DNA of 64,000 nt from Candidatus Nitrosymbiomonas proteolyticus. Its GTDB lineage: Bacteria > Armatimonadota > Fimbriimonadia > Fimbriimonadales > Fimbriimonadaceae. Position 1 is the first letter of the stretch. The number at the start of each line of letters is the position of its first letter. This document shows, piece by piece, positions 26,127 to 32,783 of the stretch. A program made the translations under genes and the position numbers. Below the pieces are notes generated by a model that ran no database searches, had not been told where the DNA came from, and was given only the letters and a program-made list of their open reading frames with translations. The stretch covers positions 2,436,472 through 2,500,471 of the forward strand of contig AP021858.1 in the NCBI GenBank assembly GCA_017347465.1, written 5' to 3'.

Positions 26127-26386
26127 CGCCCGGCCTCTCCGTTTCGGACGGACGATGCACCGAGCCTTCCCATCCCTCCATCGCCTTCGTGTCCCGTGTC
26201 AGGCTCGCAGAACAGACTCGGCCACGCAGCCGCTCTTCCTTGGGCAGCCCGGTCGAGAAACGGGAACCACTCAAATGCTAAGCAGCTTCCGCACGAAACC
26301 CGGTAGCTTTGACTGCTTCTTCTCGTGGTCGCTCCTCACGCGCAGGGGGGCGATGCGATTCGCGGAGCGAAGGACGGGCAGTTCCG

Positions 26387-27523
26387 CTACTTCCCGCTCT
26401 TGGTTCGGTTGTCCATCTTGCAGAGCATCTGGCAGTTTTCCAGGACGGTCTTGCCGCCGTTGTGCCAGGGGAGGATGTGGTCGGCTTCCATTTCGCCGAT
26501 TTCGAAGTGCTTCTTGCACATAGGGCAGATGCCCTTCTGCTCCTCGTACTTCTTCCGCTTCATCTTGTCGTCGAAGGTGCGCAGGTTCAGGGTCTTTTCA
26601 TTGTTCGTCAGCAAGTACTCGTAGATTCCCTTGACGCTTTGCACTTCGTCGTCGTCGATCAGTTCTTTGATCCGGCTCTCGAGCGTGGCGGCGTTCAGGT
26701 CTTTTCTCTGTCCGTGGTCTCGGTAGAACCTGCCCCATTCGAGGCCCTTCATTTCCTTGCGGTAGTTCGGGAATAGCACCTGCACCCAGTTGATCACGCT
26801 TTGAAAGTGCTGCCAGAGCGGTTGGGCGTCGGCGTCGTGCTGGTGCACGCTCATGTAGCCTTCGACGTCGCCGTCGTTCATCCACTCGAGGGCCGTTTCC
26901 AGGAAGTCCTGCCGGATGGGCGAGCCGTTCACGTACTTCTCGCCGATCGCGTAGGCGGGGCAGCCGGTCTTGCTGAACCATCGCTTGGCATCGGCGAGCC
27001 AGGGACCAGTGTAGATCGCGTTACGCAGCTCCTGGTCGGTCAGCTTCTCACCCGCGATGTTGATGATCTTGAACCAGTCGAGCTTTTCCTGGTCGGTGCC
27101 CTCGCAGACGTAGATCTGGAGCTCGTAGTCCAGGATCTGATTCTGCCGCTCGGCGGTGAGGTTGCCGAAGAAGTAGGGCGTCCTTTCGATCTCGATGGCG
27201 AAGTCGCCCGCGACGTACTGGCAGAGGCTGATCGTGCGCTGCTGCCCGTCCATGAGCTCGTAACCCCCTCGCCCCTCCGGGGGAGAGGGGGCGGGGGGTG
27301 AGGGGTCCTCGACGGCAACCCAATACATCGTGTTGAGCGGGAAGCCCTTGCGCACGGTGTGGATGACCTCGTTGCGCTGCTTGTCCTTGTAGATGAACTC
27401 GCGCTGGTAGGCGGGGCGGATGTTCAGCTTCCCGCCATACCCGCGCACGCCCTCTTCCGCCTGGTCCACGTAGCCCTCGACCAGCTCGCGGACGGTGATC
27501 CTTCTCTTCGTGTCTATGTGCAT
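26387..27523 (-). CDS. DUF262 + HNH nuclease (GmrSD-like) protein
   Basis: 378 residues. The N-terminal DUF262 domain has NIRPAYQREF and DGQQRTISL (D92-R96), the ParB-like nucleotide-binding and hydrolysis motif of GmrS-type proteins. The C-terminal HNH nuclease is visible as CPMCKKHF, EADHILPWHNGG and ENCQMLCKMDNRTKSGK. DUF262-HNH proteins include modification-dependent and other anti-phage nucleases. It is the last gene of a five-gene block that includes an EcoRI-family methyltransferase, a plausible protecting partner. A palindromic repeat is inserted in frame at residues ~73-87, just before the DGQQR motif. The ATG at 27523 fits the family start. Confidence 0.87.
   Translation of the reverse strand: MHIDTKRRITVRELVEGYVDQAEEGVRGYGGKLNIRPAYQREFIYKDKQRNEVIHTVRKGFPLNTMYWVAVEDPSPPAPSPPEGRGGYELMDGQQRTISLCQYVAGDFAIEIERTPYFFGNLTAERQNQILDYELQIYVCEGTDQEKLDWFKIINIAGEKLTDQELRNAIYTGPWLADAKRWFSKTGCPAYAIGEKYVNGSPIRQDFLETALEWMNDGDVEGYMSVHQHDADAQPLWQHFQSVINWVQVLFPNYRKEMKGLEWGRFYRDHGQRKDLNAATLESRIKELIDDDEVQSVKGIYEYLLTNNEKTLNLRTFDDKMKRKKYEEQKGICPMCKKHFEIGEMEADHILPWHNGGKTVLENCQMLCKMDNRTKSGK
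27262..27305. repeat. Palindromic GC-rich repeat, copy 1, inside the DUF262-HNH gene
   Basis: On the minus strand: CCCCTCACCCCCCGCCCCC, then TCTCCCC, a short centre and GGGGCGAGGGGGTT. Translated as DPSPPAPSPPEGRGG. Same family as 30582-30631, opposite orientation on the chromosome. Confidence 0.75.
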
Positions 27524-27537
27524 CGCGTATGTACGTT

Positions 27538-28323
27538 TTAGGGTTGAAGCCAATCCCGGTCGGGACGAGCGAGTTGCCGAGCGTTGTTGTAAGCCATGTC
27601 CAACGTTAGGCACGTAGCCGCTCGATAGGCATACTCCCCCTGCTCTATTGTGATTGCCAGGTCCGCCTTACTCGGATCGCTCAAGCAGAGCGGGAGGAGC
27701 AACTGAATCCGACCGCGATAGTATTGCGGTACTGCAGTCTTATAATTCCTCCGGACACGCTCTTTAGCGGTGTCCAGAGCTCCCTTGACCACCTGAACCA
27801 ACTGAAAATCGTTCATGCTGCGGTAAGGCTCAGGGAAGCGTTCTTTATTGTCCGCGACGATGTGCTCGACGTTCACTTGCAACTCCTTATTGAGGTCGAG
27901 AACAAGTTTCTTGGGATCGTCGATGTAGCTCGCCATATCCGGGAGTTGCGGAAACTTGCCTAGTAGCCAATCGCTCTTTTTCAGCCAGTTGTTGTGATAC
28001 CACTGTTGTTGATCCGGGTTCTGGTTCAGCTCGAAGTAGGCGAAAATCGGCTCCTGATAAGGCGTCACCAAGCCAGTGTTATACACAAGAGCATCGCCCT
28101 GAGGCGTCATGACAAATTTCTCTTCCTCAGCGAGACGCCGGTACGTGTATTCGAGGAAATTAAAGAGCACCGGAAGCGGGCCAGGAGCATAGCTGTTGTG
28201 ATATTCCCAATCTTCTCGCTCGGCCGTATCAGCCAAGTTTTGTAGCCTCTGTTCCCGACTCGGAAAGAAGGCCAAGTCCCAGAGTGACTCCGGCCAGCGG
28301 CTCGCGTCTCCGACTGTTGCCAT
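27538..28323 (-). CDS. DUF3825 domain protein
   Basis: 261 residues. It matches the DUF3825 pattern by eye: LWDLAFFPSREQRLQNLAD, EDWEYHNSY, LFNFLEYTYRRLAEE, VYNTGLVTPYQEPIFAYFE, LPDMASYIDDP and NVEHIVADNKERFP. Function is not established; such domains occur beside RNA-related and defence genes. It lies 14 nt upstream of DUF262-HNH and 181 nt downstream of the HEPN gene. AGGAG sits just before the ATG at 28323, at the end of a 23-codon open frame. Confidence 0.72.
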   Translation of the reverse strand: MATVGDASRWPESLWDLAFFPSREQRLQNLADTAEREDWEYHNSYAPGPLPVLFNFLEYTYRRLAEEEKFVMTPQGDALVYNTGLVTPYQEPIFAYFELNQNPDQQQWYHNNWLKKSDWLLGKFPQLPDMASYIDDPKKLVLDLNKELQVNVEHIVADNKERFPEPYRSMNDFQLVQVVKGALDTAKERVRRNYKTAVPQYYRGRIQLLLPLCLSDPSKADLAITIEQGEYAYRAATCLTLDMAYNNARQLARPDRDWLQP

Positions 28324-28326
28324 CTC

Positions 28327-28398
28327 CTAAATCCGACCCTCCAGGCTCGCCCGGTCGGACTCCTGCTTCCCGGGCCCGTCGCGCTTGATTCTTGCCAT
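28327..28398 (-). CDS. Possible 23-residue leader peptide or uORF before DUF3825
   Basis: Short frame MARIKRDGPGKQESDRASLE plus three more residues, ending 3 nt before the DUF3825 ATG and containing its ribosome site. TAAAAT lies 6 nt upstream of its ATG, which would give a leaderless message; no good -35 is visible. It could be a leader peptide, the remnant of a gene start, or chance. The remainder of the 28324-28504 gap shows no gene. Confidence 0.25.
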   Translation of the reverse strand: MARIKRDGPGKQESDRASLEGRI

Positions 28399-28504
28399 AG
28401 GTCTATTTTAACCCCGACAGCCGAGATTCCCGCCCCGACGGAAGCTCCCGCTCGGGTGGCGGGGGCCGTTGTTGGGGCTGCGGGAGCTGTTGTTAGGACG
28501 CGAA

Positions 28505-29059
28505 TTAGAGAGTGCGTCCCTCTAGGTCCTTCGCTCTCTTGAGCAACTTCGACACGTAGCCAAGCGCTTCATTCATGCCGGGGTCTGGATTCCCGGGATG
28601 CGCGCACTGGTTCCGTTCGGCAAGAGCGCCGTGGAGGGTGTTCATCGTTGATTTCGTGTAAAGCCCGCATTCCTTCCCAAGCATTACAAACGCGTGCTCG
28701 GTGTACGACTCGCGAACTTCCTCTAAGGTCTTGGTGGTGGGGAACGTCGACCAAACGGAGTTCGCCTTCGCCCACCCATCCGATGCCAGTTTCGTCTCCA
28801 AGACATCGACGAACCCGGCCCAGGCGAGAACGATAGCGGCTCGGAAGAGGCGGTTTTCGATTGCCGTCACCGACTGGGAGAAGAGGCTCTCTTGATATTG
28901 GGAGAGCCCAACTAGGTCGTCATAGGTCTCACTGAGTGTGATGACCCGAGCCGCTGAGCCCTCGAACTTCGCGAACTGCTTCTGCACATCGGCGAGAAAG
29001 GCGGAGGCCTTCCGCCCATATTCAGCGGCGGTTTTGAACGATCCTACTTGCTTGGCCAC
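28505..29059 (-). CDS. HEPN-domain protein (putative RNase toxin)
   Basis: 184 residues, all-helical. It carries the HEPN signature R-x4-H in RNQCAHP (R149, H154) near the C-terminus, preceded by a helix and followed by EALGYVSKLLKRAKDL, as in RiboL-PSP/MAE_28990-like HEPN proteins. The central helix RLFRAAIVLAWAGFVDVLE fits the four-helix core. HEPN proteins with this motif are metal-independent RNases in toxin-antitoxin and abortive-infection systems. Its start overlaps the end of the DUF5343 gene by 16 nt, suggesting a functional pair. Confidence 0.72.
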   Translation of the reverse strand: MAKQVGSFKTAAEYGRKASAFLADVQKQFAKFEGSAARVITLSETYDDLVGLSQYQESLFSQSVTAIENRLFRAAIVLAWAGFVDVLETKLASDGWAKANSVWSTFPTTKTLEEVRESYTEHAFVMLGKECGLYTKSTMNTLHGALAERNQCAHPGNPDPGMNEALGYVSKLLKRAKDLEGRTL

Positions 29060-29739
29060 AGATGCTTCCTCATCGACGCGAAGAAAGCGTCGTAAGACTT
29101 CTCGTCTGCGCCCGAGGGAAGCGTAACTTGAATGTTGATCACAACGGAGGGTCCTGCGAGCTCGCAGTTCTGTTCAAAATCAGCCCCTCGAACCGTCGTT
29201 TCCTTACCCTTGCTAGGGCCACTCTTGTCTTTGGCGCTCGACGCTCCGGACCAGTCAGCTGCTCGGCACAGGATCAGGAACGTTTCCCGCATCCGGCCAA
29301 TCGTGGCCTTGGCTTCCGTGCCGCCGTGAATGTGAAGCAGCTTGGTAACCGTGCCCTCATCCTTGTACGGTTCGTGTTCGGCTTCAAAGAACTCCTTGTA
29401 AACGCTCTTGATATTCGCCGCGAGCTCTTTTTCGCCCACGCCGCCTTTCATGAGCCGCTCATAGAGCTCCGTCGGAACCCCGTCCGTCCCGAGCACTCCG
29501 ACCGAAGCCAGCACCTTCACGATGGTCGGGGCGTTGTTATCCTTGATATCCCATCCCTTGAGTTGCGCTAGGTTCACCTTGGGCGGCTTCGGCTTTTTGG
29601 GAACCTGCTCCAGGAATTTCTTCAGGGATCCGGGCGAAATCGTGTACGGGTACTTGGGCGAGCCGACCGCGCCGGTGGTTCGCGTGCGCTTCTTCGCGGG
29701 TTCAGCGGGTACTGCCGCTTCTGGCTGTTTTTTGGCCAT
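29044..29739 (-). CDS. DUF5343 domain protein
   Basis: 231 residues. After a Lys/Ala/Pro-rich start (~1-28) comes the DUF5343 pattern: YPYTISPGSLKKFLEQVP, PTIVKVLASVGVLGTDGVP, YERLMKGG, IKSVYKEFFEAE. These are helical, winged-helix-like stretches. The C-terminal part includes ATIGRMRETFLILCRAAD and ends in a segment (VVINIQVTLPSG) seen at the end of some DUF5343 proteins. It overlaps the HEPN gene downstream, so it may be the antitoxin or sensor of the pair. It lies 52 nt after the EcoRI-family methyltransferase. Confidence 0.7.
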   Translation of the reverse strand: MAKKQPEAAVPAEPAKKRTRTTGAVGSPKYPYTISPGSLKKFLEQVPKKPKPPKVNLAQLKGWDIKDNNAPTIVKVLASVGVLGTDGVPTELYERLMKGGVGEKELAANIKSVYKEFFEAEHEPYKDEGTVTKLLHIHGGTEAKATIGRMRETFLILCRAADWSGASSAKDKSGPSKGKETTVRGADFEQNCELAGPSVVINIQVTLPSGADEKSYDAFFASMRKHLWPSK

Positions 29740-29791
29740 AACCAGATAAAGACGAGGAGCTTCGCCGAAACGATTCTCGACCGCTCTTGAC

Positions 29792-30943
29792 TTACTTCTG
29801 CTTGATGACGATGCGGTCGTATTGGCGCTGGTAGGTTCCGTCGCCCTTGGCGAGGTAGAAGCGCGGCCCGCCTTGAAGGAAGGTTCCTTTCGGGGCGATC
29901 TCGGACATTCGGGTGCCGAGCGTCATGCTCGAACCAAGAATCTCGAACTGGTCGGGGTTGTACTTGTCGAGGAAGGTGATCGGGACGCCCATGGCTCCGG
30001 CGTAGTCCTCCGGGATGTCAGCGACCCTGCCTACCTCGATCGCGTCGTAGTTGACGTATTTTGGATACGCTTCGGGCGAATACTTCTTGAAGAGCGGGAT
30101 GAACTCGTGGCGCTTTGGGTTGTCGAGGTTGGTGTACCAAGTCGTCGGGACGTTGATCAGCTTCACTCCGTCGACAACCTTCTCGTACTTGCCCATGTAG
30201 TCGGCAATGAACCACATCCCTCCCGAGAAGGGTCTGCAGCCCGCCCACACTTTGTTCTCCTTGATCAGTCTGAAGAACTCCTTAAGCGTAATGGCGTTCT
30301 TGTTCCCGATGATCAGAAACTGCTTGCCGTGCTCCATGAGCTGGGCGACGTACTCGCGGAACAGGGAGAACGGGGGGTTGGTAACGATGATGTCGGCCGC
30401 CTTGAGAATCTCCACGCACTCGGGGCTGCGGAAGTCGCCGCCTTGCTTGAGGGGCCGGGACGTGTTGGCGTCGTGCCGGAGCAGGTGCTCGACGTCCTCC
30501 AGGTTGATCGCGCCGTCCTGGTTGAGATCGGGGACCTCGTTGATCTCGACCAGGTGAGCCCCGTCCCAACCACGCGGCTTGCCCCTCACCCCCTGCCCCC
30601 TCTCCCCGCCATTCATCGGGGCGAGGGGGTTCAGATACGGCTTCAAGCCCTCCATCACCATGAGGGGAAGCTGGCCGCCGACGATGGGCGAGCCCTCGTA
30701 GCTGGTGGTGACGAGCTTCTTGAGGCCAAGAGTGTTGAAGTTTGCGGCGAAGTACTTGAAGAAGTTGCTTTCGTACGGGTCGTCGCAGTTGCAGAGGACG
30801 ACCTTGCCTTTGAAGTGGTCCTTGTAGTGCTTCAGCTCGTTGGCGATGTCGGCGAGCTGGGTGTAGAACTCGTCCTGCTTGGCCGCCTTCGCGCTGGAGA
30901 GCGTGCGGTTGCCAGAGGAGGTAGACATTCGCCTATCGCTCAT
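29792..30943 (-). CDS. EcoRI-family adenine-specific DNA methyltransferase
   Basis: 383 residues of the EcoRI_methylase family: AAKQDEFYTQLADIANELKH, GKVVLCNCDDPYESNFFKYF, the catalytic motif TNPPFSLFREY (N189-PPF192), LIIGNKNAITLKEFF and GGMWFIADY. An EF-hand-like DLNQDGAINLEDV precedes the catalytic motif. It should transfer a methyl group to adenine in a specific site. No EcoRI-type endonuclease gene is adjacent; the DUF262-HNH protein is the candidate nuclease. A palindromic repeat is inserted at residues ~105-121. The ATG at 30943 is chosen from its position just below a consensus promoter; 30928 is an alternative. Confidence 0.9.
   Translation of the reverse strand: MSDRRMSTSSGNRTLSSAKAAKQDEFYTQLADIANELKHYKDHFKGKVVLCNCDDPYESNFFKYFAANFNTLGLKKLVTTSYEGSPIVGGQLPLMVMEGLKPYLNPLAPMNGGERGQGVRGKPRGWDGAHLVEINEVPDLNQDGAINLEDVEHLLRHDANTSRPLKQGGDFRSPECVEILKAADIIVTNPPFSLFREYVAQLMEHGKQFLIIGNKNAITLKEFFRLIKENKVWAGCRPFSGGMWFIADYMGKYEKVVDGVKLINVPTTWYTNLDNPKRHEFIPLFKKYSPEAYPKYVNYDAIEVGRVADIPEDYAGAMGVPITFLDKYNPDQFEILGSSMTLGTRMSEIAPKGTFLQGGPRFYLAKGDGTYQRQYDRIVIKQK
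30582..30631. repeat. Palindromic GC-rich repeat, copy 2, inside the methyltransferase gene
   Basis: Plus strand: CCCCTCACCCCCTGCCCCC, TCTCCCC, centre CGCCATTCATC, then GGGGCGAGGGGGTT. The arms match copy 1 (27262-27305) almost base for base; only the centre differs in length. On the coding strand it reads NPLAPMNGGERGQGVRG. Confidence 0.75.
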
Positions 30944-30950
30944 ATGGCGT

Positions 30951-30979
30951 ATTATACACGGGCGATGGCTATCCGCCAA
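30951..30979 (-). promoter_or_regulatory. Consensus sigma-70-type promoter of the defence island
   Basis: On the minus strand: TTGGCG, 17-bp spacer, TATAAT. The -10 box ends 7 nt before the ATG at 30943, so transcription should start at or within a base or two of the start codon, giving a leaderless mRNA for the methyltransferase and perhaps the whole block. Confidence 0.65.
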
Positions 30980-31280
30980 CCTCGCAGTATGCCCGACCTT
31001 CGCCTTCGCTCTGGCTGGGGGATGGGTCTGGCCCCCCGAGGCAAGCTCGGACAAGCGGACGCCCTCCGATAGACCGCGGTTCAGGCGCACCATTGTGCGC
31101 CTGAACCTGCAGCCGCGTTGGAAAGCAGAAGCCCGGGGCTGGCCGTGCGAACTTTCCTGTTCCCGGCCCGCCTGAGGAGCCCGAGCGGGCCGCCCTTCGT
31201 GCGGTCGCCAAACGCCTCCGAGGGATTCGAACCCCCGCAGCAGCGACGCCTTGCGGTACAACGTACAGCAGGCCGTCATC
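30980..31280. other. Intergenic region with two hairpins and a tRNA T-arm-like fragment
   Basis: No convincing gene. It contains a perfect 12-bp stem with a 4-nt loop at 31079-31106 (GTTCAGGCGCAC/GTGCGCCTGAAC), and a 7-bp stem at 31165-31191 (GGCCCGC/GCGGGCC). On the minus strand, 31213-31236 resembles a tRNA T-arm and 3' acceptor strand (GGGGGTTCGAATCCCTC then GGAGGCG). No T-run follows either hairpin, and no complete tRNA can be folded around the fragment. Confidence 0.5.
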
Positions 31281-32726
31281 ATGTACCTTAAAGCATTCTT
31301 CGAGCCGAAGCTGGCGCAGTACAGCTACTTGTTGGGTTGTCCGGGCGTGGGCGAAGCTATCGTCGTGGACGCGAGTCGGGACGTCGAGGGATATATCCGA
31401 GAGGCAGCCTCACAGGGGATGCGGATCGTCGCAGTCACCGAGACCCACATCCATGCCGACTACCTTTCGGGCAGCCGGGAGCTCGCGCATCGGACCGGCG
31501 CGCGCCTTTACCTTTCCAACGAAGGCGGCGAGGAGTGGAAATACGATTTCGCATCCGAACCCAACGTCACCCTCTTGCATGACGGCTGCCGAATCGAGGT
31601 CGGGGGGATCCAGGTCCAGGCGATCCACACGCCGGGGCACACTCCTGAGCATCTGGTGTTTCTCGTCACCGACACCTCCGCCAGCGCTGAAACCCCCGTC
31701 GCGCTCCTGACGGGCGACTTCGTGTTCGTGGGGGACGTGGGCCGGCCCGATCTCCTCGAACGGGCCGCACACTACCGGGGAACGATGGAGCCGGGCGCCC
31801 GCAATCTTTACCGTTCCCTCCAGAAACTCGGCGACTTACCGGATTCGCTGTTGATTCTTCCGGCGCACGGCGCGGGCTCGGCTTGCGGGAAGAGTCTCGG
31901 CGGCGTTCCCTTCAGCACGCTTGGCTATGAGCGAAGGGTGAACTGGGCTTTGCGTGCGAGCACGGAGGACGGTTTCGTGTCGGAGGTGCTTGCCGGACAG
32001 CCCGAACCTCCCAAGTACTTCGCGCAGATGAAGAGGCTCAATAAGCTGGGTCCCGACGCGTTCGGCGAGCGCGCTTTCCCCGTACGCAAGCCCGGCAGCG
32101 CGCTCCGCGAGGCGATGGAGCAGGGGGCAATCGCCGTCGATATTCGGTTGGACGCCGAGTTCGCTCAAGCTCATGTGCCCGGTTCGCTCAACATCCCCCT
32201 TTACAGCGGATTCCCCACCTACGCGGGGTGGGTCTTGCCGTACGATCGCCCGATTGTCCTCATCGCGCAAGACCAAGAATCCGTGCGCCAAGCCGTACGC
32301 GATCTGTCGCTGATCGGCCTCGATCGCGTGGACGCGTGGTTTGGAGTCGATGCGGTGTACGGATTGGCTCGAAACGGCGAGACCTTAGGGTCGATCGGGA
32401 GCCTCTCGACCGTCGAGGCAGCCGAACGCGCCGCGCGAGGGGACTTGTGCCTCCTGGACGTTCGTGGAGCCACCGAATTCGAAGGCGGATACATTCCGCA
32501 CGCGCAGCACGTGCCTTACGGCTACCTGTGGGATCGTCGCGACGAGGTCCCCCTAGGGAAGCCCGTCGCCGCCTATTGCACGGGGGGCGGGCGCTCGCCG
32601 GTCGCTTGTTCGCTCCTCAAGCTGATGGGAGTCCGAGAGGTGTTCAACGTGCCTGGAGGGTTTCAGGAGTACGCTTCGCTGGGTTTGCCTGTTGCGAGTC
32701 CGGAGTCCGCGGCGACCCCCACGTAG
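31281..32726 (+). CDS. Metallo-beta-lactamase + double rhodanese protein (persulfide dioxygenase-like)
   Basis: 481 residues. The N-terminal MBL domain carries THIHADYLSG (H56, H58, D60), HTPGHTPEH and TGDFVFVGDVGRPDL, the ETHE1/BaeB-type pattern of glutathione-persulfide dioxygenases. Two rhodanese domains follow: the first (~275-355) lacks the active cysteine (VLIAQDQES), the second (~375-475) has it at C433 (YCTGGGRS). It probably oxidises or transfers sulfane sulfur in sulfide detoxification. The ATG at 31281 matches the family start MYLKAFFEPKLAQYSYL. Confidence 0.9.
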   Translation: MYLKAFFEPKLAQYSYLLGCPGVGEAIVVDASRDVEGYIREAASQGMRIVAVTETHIHADYLSGSRELAHRTGARLYLSNEGGEEWKYDFASEPNVTLLHDGCRIEVGGIQVQAIHTPGHTPEHLVFLVTDTSASAETPVALLTGDFVFVGDVGRPDLLERAAHYRGTMEPGARNLYRSLQKLGDLPDSLLILPAHGAGSACGKSLGGVPFSTLGYERRVNWALRASTEDGFVSEVLAGQPEPPKYFAQMKRLNKLGPDAFGERAFPVRKPGSALREAMEQGAIAVDIRLDAEFAQAHVPGSLNIPLYSGFPTYAGWVLPYDRPIVLIAQDQESVRQAVRDLSLIGLDRVDAWFGVDAVYGLARNGETLGSIGSLSTVEAAERAARGDLCLLDVRGATEFEGGYIPHAQHVPYGYLWDRRDEVPLGKPVAAYCTGGGRSPVACSLLKLMGVREVFNVPGGFQEYASLGLPVASPESAATPT

Positions 32727-32783
32727 GCCGGTAACTCTAACGGGTCGAACCCAACCTCCCGACATTAGAGAAGGGTGGATACC

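Noticed and set aside
26127-26386. Gene or attachment-site duplicate after tRNA-Leu
   Set aside because: 260 bases with no supported reading frame; I could not find a direct repeat of the tRNA 3' end on the other side of the island.
31079-31106. Rho-independent terminator
   Set aside because: The stem is perfect but no U-run follows on either strand, and no gene ends here.
31213-31300. Complete tRNA on the minus strand
   Set aside because: Only a T-arm and acceptor-like strand are present; no D-arm, anticodon arm or matching 5' acceptor (CGCCTCC) could be found.
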